Shown here one piece after another: positions 1 to 8,199 of a DNA stretch of 64,000 nt (positions are counted from its first letter, which is position 1; every line of letters begins with the position of its first letter). The notes below the pieces were generated by a model, which saw nothing but the letters and a program-made list of their open reading frames with translations, was not told the DNA's origin and made no database searches. Position numbers and translations under genes: made by a program. Origin of the DNA: Terriglobus roseus DSM 18391 (GTDB lineage Bacteria > Acidobacteriota > Terriglobia > Terriglobales > Acidobacteriaceae); assembly GCF_000265425.1 (NCBI RefSeq), contig NC_018014.1, positions 1,798,001 through 1,862,000 on the forward strand, written 5' to 3'.

Positions 1-669
1 GTCGCGGACAAGAGCCAGGGCAACAAGGTGGAAAGTGTTCGCTTCTTCGTCACGCCCGACGGTAAGTACGCCATTGCAGATACAGTCTTCCGCTTCGGAG
101 CGAAGCCCTTTGAAGATAATGCGAAGCTGCTCGATGCCGAGGCAAATGGTCCCGCTGAGGGTTCCGCATCGAAGAAGCTGCTGCTCGTGGAGTTTGCCGA
201 CCTGCAGTGCCCGCACTGCAAGGAAGCCGGGCCAACGATGGATCAGTTGCGCAAGGACTTTCCGGAGGCGCGCGTCGTCTTCCAGAACTATCCGTTGACG
301 CAGATTCACCCCTTCGCCTATAAGGCAGCGGCCATGGGCAACTGCGTCGCCGCAGCCAAGGGCGATCCCGCCTTCTTTGTCTACATCAAGGATGTATTCG
401 ACCATCAGGAGTCACTGACCGATCAGCTTGGGGAGACGACGCTGACCAATGCGGTGAAGGCCGCAGGTGCTGATCCGGCCTCGGTAGCCACATGCGCCGC
501 ATCGCCCGCAGCGAAGGCGAAGCTGGATGCGCAGATCGCTCTGGCCGACAAGATCGGTGTGGACCAGACACCCATGATCGCTGTGAACGGACACTTGATG
601 CCGCTGGGTGGCGTGCCGTACGAGACACTGAAGCAGGTCGTCGCTTGGGACATCAAGCAGGGGAAGTAG
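1..669 (+). CDS. DsbA-like thiol:disulfide oxidoreductase (5' end missing)
   Basis: Thioredoxin-fold protein of the DsbA/DSBA-like family, which normally forms or isomerises disulfides in exported proteins. The reading frame is open from base 1, so the gene starts outside the window and its signal peptide cannot be seen. A possible internal GTG at 28 is unlikely to be the true start. About 60 codons in comes a typical beta strand (LLLVEF) followed by the CPHC active site. After it come FQNYPL, which carries the cis-Pro-like turn of the family, and an alpha-helical insert. A second region near the end (DQTPMIAVNG) matches the usual TP-containing thioredoxin turn. A strong hairpin terminator follows the stop codon, so this is the last gene of its transcript. 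The family call is secure; the substrate is unknown. Confidence 0.85.
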   Translation, partial: VADKSQGNKVESVRFFVTPDGKYAIADTVFRFGAKPFEDNAKLLDAEANGPAEGSASKKLLLVEFADLQCPHCKEAGPTMDQLRKDFPEARVVFQNYPLTQIHPFAYKAAAMGNCVAAAKGDPAFFVYIKDVFDHQESLTDQLGETTLTNAVKAAGADPASVATCAASPAAKAKLDAQIALADKIGVDQTPMIAVNGHLMPLGGVPYETLKQVVAWDIKQGK

Positions 670-700
670 TTGACACGCCCGATACAATAAAAGCAGAAGC

Positions 701-728
701 AAAGGGAGAGCCTACGGGCTCTCCCTTT
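701..728 (+). terminator. Rho-independent terminator after the DsbA-like gene
   Basis: A perfect 12-bp stem (AAAGGGAGAGCC / GGCTCTCCCTTT) with a TACG tetraloop starts 31 bases after the stop codon. The right arm ends in TTT and is followed by CGCGTTT, so the T tract is short but the stem is strong. Confidence 0.8.
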
Positions 729-742
729 CGCGTTTCCACGGC

Positions 743-842
743 TAAGTCCTTTGTTATCTAATTTTTGCGTATAAGTCTTTTAGAATCAAATTTTTAGCGG
801 AAGTGTCGGAACTCAACCCCTTTGTTATCTAATTTTTACGGG
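743..842. repeat. Three imperfect AT-rich direct repeats
   Basis: An unusually AT-rich patch in GC-rich DNA contains CTTTGTTATCTAATTTTT at 749-766 and again, identical, at 820-837. A diverged middle unit lies at about 772-800 (TAAGTC, then TTTTAGAATCAAATTTTT). Units 1 and 2 both begin TAAGTC, and all three run into AGCGG/GCG/ACGGG-like ends. A run of eight G follows at 849-856. It sits between the convergent DsbA-like and permease genes, so it is not an obvious promoter. I cannot assign a function; a small dispersed repeat family or the remnant of a larger element are both possible. Confidence 0.6.
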
Positions 843-880
843 AAAAACGGGGGGGGTGGTCCGCGCTGAGACCATGTCGA

Positions 881-2200
881 CTAACCGCGCGAGAGGAAAG
901 CAAACCGCGCAATGAACAGAGCGGCCAGCACGAATAATAACCAGTCGTGCCGCGTGGCCTTGCCGCTGAAGAGGCGCAGCAGTGCGAAGCTGCTGATGCC
1001 AATACCGAGGCCATTTGCAATTGAGTAAGTCAGCGGGATCATCACCAGCGTAAGGAACGCGGGGATGGCGACGGTGGCATCGGCCCAGTCAACCTCTGCG
1101 ATGGACCCGAGCATCAGCGCGCCCACGATGATCAACGCTGGCGCAGTCGCGGCGCTGGGAATCGGTCCAACCAGCGGTGCAAGGAAGAGCGACAGGAAGA
1201 AGCAGATGCCGGTGACGATCGCCGGAATCCCGGTGCGCCCTCCCGCTGCGACGCCTGCGGACGACTCAATGTAAGAGCACACGGTGCTGGTGCCTGTAAG
1301 TGATCCGACGATGGTAGCGGTGGCGTCTGCAAAGAAGATCTTCGACAGCCGTGGGATCTTCGCATCGTCGGTGATCAGGCCTGCTTTCTTCGTGACAGCG
1401 ACCAGCGTCCCCACATTGTCGAACAGGTCGACGAAGAGGAAGACAAAGATGATCTCGAGCGCGCCTGTGTGCAGTGCGCCTCGGATGTCGAGCTTGCCAG
1501 CGGTCGCGGTGAGTTCATGCAGGTTGAAGTGCTGCGGTGTCCAGTGCACCTGGCCGAAGATGTAGCCCGTCAGTAGCGTGCCTACGATGCCGATGAGGAT
1601 GGAGGCGCGGATCTTCAGCATCTGCAGCACGGCGATCAGCAACAGGCCAAAGAGCGCCAGCATGGTGCCCGGCGCGCGCAGGTTGCCAAGCGCAACAACG
1701 GTGTCCGGATCGCGCACGACGATGCCCGTCTCGATCAGGCCGATGAAGGCGATGAAGAGACCAACGCCACCGGCCACGGAAGCGTGCAGCTCCCGCGGGA
1801 TCGCTTCGACGAGCAGTTGACGGATGCCGCCGAAGGTCAGTGCTAGGAAGATCACTCCGGAGAGAAAGACCGCGCCCAGCGCGGTCTGCCACGGGATATG
1901 CATCTTCAGGCAGACCGTGTAGGTGAAGTACGCGTTCAGGCCCATGCCCGGCGCAAGAGCCAGCGGATAGCGCGCCAGCACGCCCATCAGGATGGACCCA
2001 AAGGCCGCGCACAGACACGTTGCAGCCGTGACCGCAGCGATGGGCATGCCCGTCTTCGACAGGATCGCCGGATTGACGAAGATGATGTAAGCCATCGTCA
2101 GAAACGTGGTCAGGCCTGCAAGGATCTCGGTACGCCACGTGGCGCCGAGTCCGCTGAAGTCGAAGTAATGCTCGATGCGCGCGATGGTGCTGTTGGGCAA
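881..2200 (-). CDS. NCS2-family purine permease, AzgA (adenine/guanine/hypoxanthine) type
   Basis: Inner-membrane permease predicted to take up purine bases by proton symport. The 439-residue protein is hydrophobic throughout. It starts with the typical IEHYFDFSGLGATWRTEILAG segment and continues MAYIIFVNPAILSKTGM, both hallmarks of the AzgA/YicO/PbuG branch of NCS2. Later segments include FVFLFVDLFDNVGTLVAVTKKAGL and SYIESSAGVAAGGRTG, the conserved substrate-site region of the branch. The open frame extends to 2530, but those extra 110 residues overlap the divergent topoisomerase gene and look non-coding. I chose the TTG at 2198-2200 because GGAAAGG lies just upstream and homologues begin there. 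No purine riboswitch was seen upstream. The exact base transported cannot be read from sequence. Confidence 0.9.
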   Translation of the reverse strand: MPNSTIARIEHYFDFSGLGATWRTEILAGLTTFLTMAYIIFVNPAILSKTGMPIAAVTAATCLCAAFGSILMGVLARYPLALAPGMGLNAYFTYTVCLKMHIPWQTALGAVFLSGVIFLALTFGGIRQLLVEAIPRELHASVAGGVGLFIAFIGLIETGIVVRDPDTVVALGNLRAPGTMLALFGLLLIAVLQMLKIRASILIGIVGTLLTGYIFGQVHWTPQHFNLHELTATAGKLDIRGALHTGALEIIFVFLFVDLFDNVGTLVAVTKKAGLITDDAKIPRLSKIFFADATATIVGSLTGTSTVCSYIESSAGVAAGGRTGIPAIVTGICFFLSLFLAPLVGPIPSAATAPALIIVGALMLGSIAEVDWADATVAIPAFLTLVMIPLTYSIANGLGIGISSFALLRLFSGKATRHDWLLFVLAALFIARFAFLSRG

Positions 2201-2233
2201 GCTGGCCTTTCCGGTTGGGACGGGTGTAACGCC

Positions 2234-2239
2234 ATCATA
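2234..2239 (-). promoter_or_regulatory. Possible -10 box of the purine permease gene
   Basis: TATGAT on the minus strand, 34 bases before the proposed TTG start and inside the divergent gap with the topoisomerase gene. No convincing -35 hexamer stands 16-18 bases upstream, so this is only a candidate. Confidence 0.3.
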
Positions 2240-2313
2240 CGAAAACGCGATCACGTTGATAGCGTCAGCGTGGCAGAGGACGCGATTGCGTCCAATCGCA
2301 TCCCATTCCTGCG

Positions 2314-3462
2314 ATGAGTACACGTGCAGCTGCCCCCCACGCAAAGTCCACGAAAAAGCCCCGTCCAATTGCTGCAGAGATCGTCCTCGATCCCGAGGAA
2401 GCGGCCCGCGCAGCGGGACTTCGCTACGTCTCCGACCGTCAGCCGGGCATGCATCGCATAAAGCACGGTGATAGCTTCCGGTTCGTCGGACCGGATGGCA
2501 AGGTGGTGCGCGACAAGACTGCGCTGGCACGCATCAAGTCGCTCGTGATTCCGCCGGCATGGACCGATGTTTGGATCACACCGCACGCGAACGGACACCT
2601 GCAATGCACCGGTCGCGATGCGCGCGGACGGAAGCAGAGCAGGTACCATCCGCACTGGCGCGAGGTCCGCGACGAGACGAAATACGAGCGGATGGCGCAC
2701 TTCGCCAAGTCGCTGCCCGGCATTCGTAAGCGCGTGGCGGAAGATATGGCACGCGGCGGCTTGCCACGCGAGAAGGTGCTGGCGACCGTTGTACGGCTGA
2801 TGGAAGAGACGCACATCCGCGTGGGCAATGAAGAGTATGCCCGCACGAATAAGAGCTACGGCCTGACGACCATGCGCACGAAGCATGTCGATGTGCACGG
2901 GGCAACAGTGCGCTTCAGCTTCCAGGGCAAGAGCCGCGTTCACCATACGATCGATCTCGCCGATAAGCGTATCGCGCGCATCGTGAAGCAGTGCTCCGAT
3001 CTACCGGGGCATGATCTTTTTCAGTATGTCGATGAGGACGGCAACCCGCACTCCATCGACTCGCAGGCGGTGAATGATTATCTGCGCGAGGTGACCGGCG
3101 AACACTTCACCGCGAAGGACTTTCGTACGTGGGCGGGCTCGGTGCTTTGCTGTGACCTGCTGAGTGAGTTCGAGCCTGCTTCATCGATCACGGAGGCGAA
3201 GAAAAACGTGGTGCAGGCGATCGCTCAAGTAGCTGCGAAGCTCGGCAACACGCCCAGCGTCTGCCGTAAGTGCTACGTGCATCCGGTCGTGCTGGAGCGA
3301 TATCTGGGCAACATCTCGTCGGCTGATGCGAAGAAGGAGATCGAACGCGAGATAGCGCATGAGCGCAAAGCGATCGAAGAGCATAGCGCTGCTCTGCGAA
3401 GGGAAGAACAAGCACTTGTGAATTTATTGCAGCAGAAGAAGCTTTTAAGCAAAGCGGCTTGA
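2314..3462 (+). CDS. DNA topoisomerase IB (poxvirus-like, bacterial)
   Basis: Type IB topoisomerase that nicks and rejoins one DNA strand through a 3'-phosphotyrosine, relaxing supercoils of either sign without ATP. The 382-residue protein has the bacterial TopIB N-terminal domain (residues about 25-110, with RIKSLVIPPAW and GRDARGRKQSRYH). The catalytic domain includes MEETHIRVGNEEYARTNKSY and FSFQGKSR, which supply the active-site Arg/Lys residues. The nucleophile is probably Tyr321 in CRKCYVHP. A charged coiled-coil-like tail follows Tyr321. It is divergent from the purine permease and has no obvious operon partner. The family identity is secure; these enzymes are accessory and not essential in most bacteria. 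Confidence 0.93.
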   Translation: MSTRAAAPHAKSTKKPRPIAAEIVLDPEEAARAAGLRYVSDRQPGMHRIKHGDSFRFVGPDGKVVRDKTALARIKSLVIPPAWTDVWITPHANGHLQCTGRDARGRKQSRYHPHWREVRDETKYERMAHFAKSLPGIRKRVAEDMARGGLPREKVLATVVRLMEETHIRVGNEEYARTNKSYGLTTMRTKHVDVHGATVRFSFQGKSRVHHTIDLADKRIARIVKQCSDLPGHDLFQYVDEDGNPHSIDSQAVNDYLREVTGEHFTAKDFRTWAGSVLCCDLLSEFEPASSITEAKKNVVQAIAQVAAKLGNTPSVCRKCYVHPVVLERYLGNISSADAKKEIEREIAHERKAIEEHSAALRREEQALVNLLQQKKLLSKAA

Positions 3463-3517
3463 GGAGACCTCAGTAGAAGTCGCGTCCAGCGGGGCGGGAC
3501 GAGCATCTGATCCGCAG

Positions 3518-3531
3518 AAGGATTTATCCTT
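3518..3531. promoter_or_regulatory. Short dyad upstream of nadA
   Basis: AAGGAT-TT-ATCCTT is an inverted repeat with a 2-base centre in the gap between topIB and nadA, about 167 bases before the preferred nadA start. It could be an operator or part of a weak terminator for topIB. The match to a known NAD regulator site was not recognised. Confidence 0.3.
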
Positions 3532-3697
3532 AGGACTTGGCGACATGTTCCCGCAGCGTAGGTCGCGAGTGACACCGCAAGCGGACAGGGAGTGGACGTT
3601 GGCATCGGTTGACCGCACCATCCAGTTGATTCGCATTGGCGAGCAGCAAGGTAGTAGTTGTTCTTCGGCTCTTGCTGATGATCCTTGGGAGAACGAT

Positions 3698-4894
3698 GTG
3701 CAGCCGGGCTATGGGCCTGGCGCTTCGCAGCGGGACCATTTGCCGACGGGATCGCCTGTTCAGGGTGTCATACCGCGGGAATACCGCCAGGCTTCGGCTG
3801 CGGAACTGGATCTGCGGATCCGTGCTGCGCGGCACTCACTGGGCGAAAAAGTGGTGCTCTTGGGGCACTTTTATCAGCGGGATGAAACGATTCAGTACGC
3901 TGATTTTGTCGGTGACAGTTTTCAACTCGCCCAGGCGGCAAAAACAAGGCCGAAGGCGGAGGCGATCGTCTTCTGCGGTGTCCATTTCATGGCCGAGACG
4001 GCCGACATGCTCTCGCGGGACGATCAGGCGGTGATCCTGCCGAACCTGGCTGCCGGATGTTCGATGGCGGACATGGCCGACCTGGACAGCGTTCAGGATT
4101 GCTGGGATGAGCTTGCGGCTCTGTATGGCACGGAACCCGATGCGGACGGCCGTGTGCCCGTGATCCCGGTGACGTACATGAACTCTTCTGCCGCGCTGAA
4201 GGCTTTCTGCGGAGAGCATGGCGGCATTGTGTGCACGTCGTCGAATGCGACGCGGGTGCTGGACTGGGCGTTTGCGCGCGGGCAGCGTGTGTTGTTCTTC
4301 CCGGATCAGCATCTTGGCCGCAACACCGCCTTTGCGATGGGGATTCCTTTGGAGCAGATGCCGGTGTGGCAGCCGGAGCAGCACCTGGGCGGTAACAGCG
4401 AGGCGCTGATGGGTGATGCTCGCGTGATCCTGTGGCATGGCTTCTGCTCGGTGCACAAGCGCTTCACGGTGGAGCAGATCAAGCATGCTCGTCATCGGCA
4501 TCCGGGAGTTCGCGTGATCGTGCATCCTGAGTGCCCGATCGAGGTGGTGCAGGCTGCGGATGAGTACGGTTCTACCGACTACATCAAGAAGGCGATCGAG
4601 GCGGCAGCGCCGGGTGGCGTGTTTGCCATCGGCACCGAGATCAATATGGTGCAGCGGCTGGCGAGCGAGCATCCTGAGCACACAATCGTCTGCCTTGACT
4701 CGATCATCTGCCCGTGCTCGACGATGTATCGGATCCATCCGAGCTACCTGGCCTGGGTTCTTGAGGCTTTGGAGCGTGGTGAGATTGTCAATCGCATCAC
4801 GGTGCCGGAGAGCGTTGCTGTACCGGCCCGGATTGCGCTGGAGCGGATGTTGAGTCTGAGTCCGGTGGCTGCTCCGACGGGGCAGGCGCAGTGA
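3698..4894 (+). CDS. nadA: Quinolinate synthase NadA
   Basis: [4Fe-4S] enzyme that condenses iminoaspartate with dihydroxyacetone phosphate to quinolinate, the first committed ring of de novo NAD synthesis. Three cysteines expected to hold the cluster are visible: Cys93 (FCGVHFMAETADM), Cys179 (GIVCTSSNA) and Cys340 (CxxM within CPCSTM). The family motif VILGH-like (VVLLGHFYQRDE) comes near the start. The open frame begins at 3545, but its first 51 residues have no NadA character. GTG at 3698, preceded by GGGAG at good spacing, gives a normal 398-residue protein. The gene overlaps nadC by 4 bases (GTGA), so the two are cotranslated. The iminoaspartate-forming enzyme NadB is not in the window. 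Confidence 0.93.
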   Translation: MQPGYGPGASQRDHLPTGSPVQGVIPREYRQASAAELDLRIRAARHSLGEKVVLLGHFYQRDETIQYADFVGDSFQLAQAAKTRPKAEAIVFCGVHFMAETADMLSRDDQAVILPNLAAGCSMADMADLDSVQDCWDELAALYGTEPDADGRVPVIPVTYMNSSAALKAFCGEHGGIVCTSSNATRVLDWAFARGQRVLFFPDQHLGRNTAFAMGIPLEQMPVWQPEQHLGGNSEALMGDARVILWHGFCSVHKRFTVEQIKHARHRHPGVRVIVHPECPIEVVQAADEYGSTDYIKKAIEAAAPGGVFAIGTEINMVQRLASEHPEHTIVCLDSIICPCSTMYRIHPSYLAWVLEALERGEIVNRITVPESVAVPARIALERMLSLSPVAAPTGQAQ

Positions 4895-5748
4895 GTCTGT
4901 CGCCTGAACTGATCGAGCGCGTCGTCCGCATGGCGCTGGACGAGGATGCGCCCTGGGGCGACATCACTTCCGAGACATTGATCCCTGCCGATGCTCTGGT
5001 GACGGCGCAGTTGGTCGCACGTGAGGATGGCGTCTTGTGCGGCGCCGAGATCTTTGCTGCAGCGATGGTGATGTGCGATTCGGGCATCGTGGTGGAGTTT
5101 GCGGTGGAGGATGCTTCGCAGTTCTCTGCAGGGCAGACACTTGCTTCGATCACCGGACCGGCGCGCGGTGTGTTGCGCGGTGAGCGGGTTGCGTTGAACT
5201 TTACGCAGCGGTTGTCGGGCATTGCCACGATGACGGCTCGCTATGTCGCGCAGACTACGGGGACGAAGGCACGCATTGTGGACACACGCAAGACCACGCC
5301 GGGGCTGCGGCAGTTTGAGCGGTATGCGGTGCGGTGCGGCGGCGGCTGGAACCATCGGTTCTCGTTGTCAGACGCTGTGATGGCTAAGGACAATCACCTG
5401 GCTATCGTGGCGGAGAGTGGTTCGCTGTCGTTGACAGAGGCCTTGCTGGCGGCTCGTAAACGTCTGCCGCACACGACGCATGTTGAGGTTGAGGTGGATC
5501 GTCCGGACCAGATCGAGCCGGTGCTTGCGGGTGGTGTCGATACGATCATGCTCGACAACTTCAGCACGGATGCGATGCGGGATGCCGTGGCGCAGATTGC
5601 CGGGCGGGCTTTGATAGAGGCTAGCGGCGGGATAACACTGGGTCGCATTCGTGAGATTGCTGAGACTGGTGTGGATGTGATCTCGGTTGGAGCGCTTACG
5701 CATAGTGTGCGGGCGCTGGATCTTGGGTTGGATATTGCGGTCTTTTAG
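4891..5748 (+). CDS. nadC: Nicotinate-nucleotide pyrophosphorylase (carboxylating) NadC
   Basis: Quinolinate phosphoribosyltransferase: makes nicotinate mononucleotide from quinolinate and PRPP with loss of CO2, directly after NadA in NAD synthesis. The 285-residue length is normal. Recognisable motifs in order are ALNFTQRLSGIATMT, the substrate-binding stretch DTRKTTPGLR followed by RCGGGWNHR, the acidic metal-binding loop VDTIMLDNF, and EASGGITLGRI near the end. The GTG start at 4891 overlaps the nadA stop codon, which argues for translational coupling. A dispersed hairpin repeat and then a strong terminator follow the stop codon. Confidence 0.95.
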   Translation: MSLSPELIERVVRMALDEDAPWGDITSETLIPADALVTAQLVAREDGVLCGAEIFAAAMVMCDSGIVVEFAVEDASQFSAGQTLASITGPARGVLRGERVALNFTQRLSGIATMTARYVAQTTGTKARIVDTRKTTPGLRQFERYAVRCGGGWNHRFSLSDAVMAKDNHLAIVAESGSLSLTEALLAARKRLPHTTHVEVEVDRPDQIEPVLAGGVDTIMLDNFSTDAMRDAVAQIAGRALIEASGGITLGRIREIAETGVDVISVGALTHSVRALDLGLDIAVF

Positions 5749-5766
5749 GTTTCGTGACTCGCCGAT

Positions 5767-5798
5767 CCCACGTCTCAGAAGCGAGACGTGGGGCACCC
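5767..5798. repeat. Dispersed hairpin repeat, family A, copy 1
   Basis: Perfect 10-bp stem CCCACGTCTC / GAGACGTGGG with loop AGAAGC, followed by GCACCC. The same design (stem CCCAyrTCTC, tail GGGGC) recurs at 45453, 58860 and 59648. All four copies lie between genes. The pattern of a palindrome with a fixed one-sided tail resembles REP elements. Confidence 0.75.
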
Positions 5799-5808
5799 GC
5801 TAAGAATG

Positions 5809-5834
5809 AAAGGCCACCGTTACCGGTGGCCTTT
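5809..5834. terminator. Terminator between nadC and mqnD
   Basis: 11-bp stem AAAGGCCACCG / CGGTGGCCTTT with loop TTAC, followed by TCG. The A run on the left and T run on the right let it serve both convergent genes, nadC and mqnD. Confidence 0.8.
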
Positions 5835-5868
5835 TCGTTGAATCGCGCTTATGAATGATGCGACGCGA

Positions 5869-6726
5869 TTAGTCTATGAAGTCGACTTTGGACTTCATCG
5901 GGATGACGCCGCGTTCGTAGCCCATGTCGAGCAGCTTCTGGATCGCGATGCGGCCGTCGTCGCCGTAGTTCAGGGTGCGCTCGTTGACGTACATGCCGAC
6001 GAACTTGTTGGCGAGTGCCGGGTCGAGGTCGCGTGCGAACTGCATGGCGTACTCGAGTGCTGCCGGACGGTGATCGAGTGCGTGCTGGATGCTGTCGCGC
6101 AGGGCCTGGGTGGTGATCTTCATCGACTCGGCACCGAGCGAACGCCGGATGGCGTTGCCGCCGAGCGGCAGAGGCAGCCCGCCGGTTTCGTCGCGCCACC
6201 ACACACCCATGTCCAGGATCTTGTGCAGACCGTTGTCGCCGTAGGTGAGCTGGCCTTCGTGGATGATGAGGCCTGCGTCGAACTCGCCTGCGACGACCTT
6301 CGGGATGATCTCGTCGAAGGGTACGGTGACGGTTTCAACGTCCGGTGCGAAGAGCTTCAACGTGAGATACGCGGTCGTCATGTTGCCGGGAACGGCGATC
6401 TTCAGCTTCTTCACTTCATCCAGCGTGTACTTGCGAGGCGAGACGATCATGGGACCGTAGCCGTCGCCCACGGAGCCGCCACACGCCATCAGCGCGTAGT
6501 TCTCCTGCAGGTAGGGGTAGGCGTGGAAGCTGATCGCTGTGACGTCGTAGTACGGATCGTGGATGGCGCGCTGATTCAGCGTCTCGATGTCCGTGAGGAC
6601 GTGCGTGAATTTGTAGCCGGGGACGCGGACCTTATTAGTTGCAAGGCCGTAGAACATGAAGGCGTCGTCGGAGTCGGGGCTGTGCGCGATCTTGATCTCT
6701 TGCACGTCGTTGGTTGTGGTGCTCAT
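5869..6726 (-). CDS. mqnD: 1,4-dihydroxy-6-naphthoate synthase MqnD
   Basis: Predicted to convert cyclic de-hypoxanthine futalosine into 1,4-dihydroxy-6-naphthoate in the futalosine pathway to menaquinone. The 285-residue protein has the periplasmic-binding-protein-like fold of the MqnA/MqnD family. It shows IAHSPDSDDAFMFYGL at the N-terminus, typical of MqnD, and later DVTAISFHAYPYL, a Gly-rich CGGSVGDGYGPMIVS loop, PGNMTTAYLTLKLF, and FDAGLIIHEGQLTY with a conserved His expected near the active site. The mqnA, B and C genes are not in the window. It implies that this organism uses menaquinone rather than ubiquinone, consistent with the complex I operon further right. Confidence 0.88.
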   Translation of the reverse strand: MSTTTNDVQEIKIAHSPDSDDAFMFYGLATNKVRVPGYKFTHVLTDIETLNQRAIHDPYYDVTAISFHAYPYLQENYALMACGGSVGDGYGPMIVSPRKYTLDEVKKLKIAVPGNMTTAYLTLKLFAPDVETVTVPFDEIIPKVVAGEFDAGLIIHEGQLTYGDNGLHKILDMGVWWRDETGGLPLPLGGNAIRRSLGAESMKITTQALRDSIQHALDHRPAALEYAMQFARDLDPALANKFVGMYVNERTLNYGDDGRIAIQKLLDMGYERGVIPMKSKVDFID

Positions 6727-6814
6727 GTACGTGTGTTGCCCTTCTGTTGCTGCTTGAAAGCAATGCTAAGGATTCGACGTTCGCGCACGCGCGACGACTC
6801 AAGGGAAGGCCGTG

Positions 6815-7408
6815 TCAGGCGCGCTTTGCCACAGCTGCTGTGATGCCGGCGGCGGCGCAGATCTTTACGAGATCAGACAGGGCAAAGGGAAGCACGGTGC
6901 TGCCGAGCGCCGTGGAGAAATTGACGCCGATCTGGTGGCTGAACCAGAGTGCGCCGCAGGTGTAGATCAGCGTCATGGCTGCGAGGCCGCCGAGAGCGTA
7001 GGCGGCGAAGCGAGGCGACTTGACGATGCGGGGCAAAGCGCCTGCGATGGCCGCTGCGAGCGGGTAGGCGAAGAGGTAGCCGCCGGTGGGACCGATGAGG
7101 CGGGCGATGCCGGGCAGGCCTGCGGGTGTAAAGACGGGCAGACCGGCTGCGCCCTCTGCAAGATAGACCGCCATGGCGGCGAAGCCTGCCGTTGGTCCAA
7201 GCAGCATGCCGACGAGAATGACGGCGAAGGGTTGCAGCGTGAACGGTACGGGTGTGAAGGGCAGCGGCACGGCGATGTGTGCGCAGAGTGCGACGAAGAG
7301 GCTGGCGGCGACAACAGTCGCAGCGCGGAGCAGCAGGTCAGCCGAAGCGGAGCGGCCGTTGACCGCGAGCGGTGCCGGGCGCAGAGCGGAGGATAGAAGT
7401 CGCGACAT
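6815..7408 (-). CDS. bioY: Biotin transporter BioY
   Basis: S-component of an energy-coupling-factor biotin transporter, an inner-membrane protein of about six helices (197 residues). Typical BioY features are VPLPFTPVPFTLQPFAVILVG, the GPTAGFAAMAVYLAEGAAGLPVF region, and GPTGGYLFAYPLAAAIAG. No AT-module genes (bioM, bioN) are adjacent, so it may work alone or borrow a shared ECF module. The start is the ATG at 7408 with GAGAGG upstream. It lies between mqnD and an unknown membrane-anchored protein, and no biotin repressor site was recognised in the 170-base upstream gap. Confidence 0.9.
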   Translation of the reverse strand: MSRLLSSALRPAPLAVNGRSASADLLLRAATVVAASLFVALCAHIAVPLPFTPVPFTLQPFAVILVGMLLGPTAGFAAMAVYLAEGAAGLPVFTPAGLPGIARLIGPTGGYLFAYPLAAAIAGALPRIVKSPRFAAYALGGLAAMTLIYTCGALWFSHQIGVNFSTALGSTVLPFALSDLVKICAAAGITAAVAKRA

Positions 7409-7582
7409 CAGGTATGCCTCTCAGAGAATCTCTCCTGATTGTAATGCGACGCCATGGGCCGCGTGCCCAGTTGGCGTGGCCATTGTGTATGGAGGTCATG
7501 TTGGGCAGGGAGGATGTTTGACTCTACGGTTTCGGCAGATTGTGCCGCATGCCGAGATTGTTACCAGCCACTCGGAATTGCG

Positions 7583-7987
7583 CTAGCGTTCGGGCCGGGA
7601 GAGGGATCCCGTTGGACGCTGTACGCCGCCGGCGGGTGTGCCACCCGGCTCCGGATCGCTGAGGTCGCCGTTGTCCTGGTTGTAATAAGCCCAGTCGGGT
7701 CTGCGGGGAAGGTCAGCGTCGGCTGCTTTCGAGCGAGCAGAGGCCTCGAGCTTTTGCGGAGGCTGAACGCCCTGGCGGCGCGGGGCGTTGTGCACTGCCT
7801 GGGAGGATGCGACGATGCCCGCGGCGAGGTCGAGGCGTGGATGTGGTTTGGTCTTGCGCTGAGCGGTTCGCTTGTCCTTCGTGGAGCGGGTTGCGGCGCG
7901 CTTGAAGACGCGCCACCACAGGACTGCGGCGATAGCGAACAGTATGCAGCAGACGGCTCCGAGCTGTAGCAGGAACGGCATAGGCAC
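7583..7987 (-). CDS. Hypothetical membrane-anchored protein
   Basis: Unknown function. The 134-residue product has one N-terminal hydrophobic helix (residues about 4-25, PFLLQLGAVCCILFAIAAVL). A basic stretch (RVFKRAATRSTKDKRTAQRK) follows and would hold the tail in the cytoplasm. The remainder is a low-complexity polar tail rich in Pro, Arg and Asp, with a short conserved-looking segment RPDWAYYNQDNGD. The start is GTG at 7987, with ATG at 7981 as an alternative; no strong ribosome binding site is evident. Overlapping frames in the same stretch have no such protein-like composition. It could be a cell-envelope accessory protein, but nothing fixes its role. Confidence 0.6.
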   Translation of the reverse strand: MPMPFLLQLGAVCCILFAIAAVLWWRVFKRAATRSTKDKRTAQRKTKPHPRLDLAAGIVASSQAVHNAPRRQGVQPPQKLEASARSKAADADLPRRPDWAYYNQDNGDLSDPEPGGTPAGGVQRPTGSLSRPER

Positions 7988-8199
7988 GCGAAGGATAGCA
8001 ACCTGGAAGTGATGTCGCCAGAGAATAGCGGCAGCGTCCTTTCGGCAAGACTATACCGGCTGCGTGACGTCGATGCGAAGCGTCCAGTGTTCATGCGGTA
8101 CCGGATTCAGTGTGTCGTGCGGAAACGGCGGCGACAGGGGTATCTTTTCCGGCACATTTACTTGATGTAGAGCGGCGGCACAGCATCTACTGGAAACGT

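Noticed and set aside
849..856. G run of eight as a possible quadruplex or slippage site
   Set aside because: A single run cannot form a quadruplex, and no gene crosses it.
2201..2530. N-terminal extension of the purine permease
   Set aside because: Overlaps the divergent topoisomerase gene and is Arg/Cys-rich; TTG at 2198-2200 fits the family start.
3545..3697. N-terminal extension of the nadA frame
   Set aside because: No NadA-like residues, and GTG at 3698 has a good ribosome site.
7561..8094. A 177-codon minus-strand frame overlapping the hypothetical membrane-anchored protein
   Set aside because: Another frame in the same place has a membrane helix, a basic stretch and a coherent tail; this one is Ser/Arg-rich noise.
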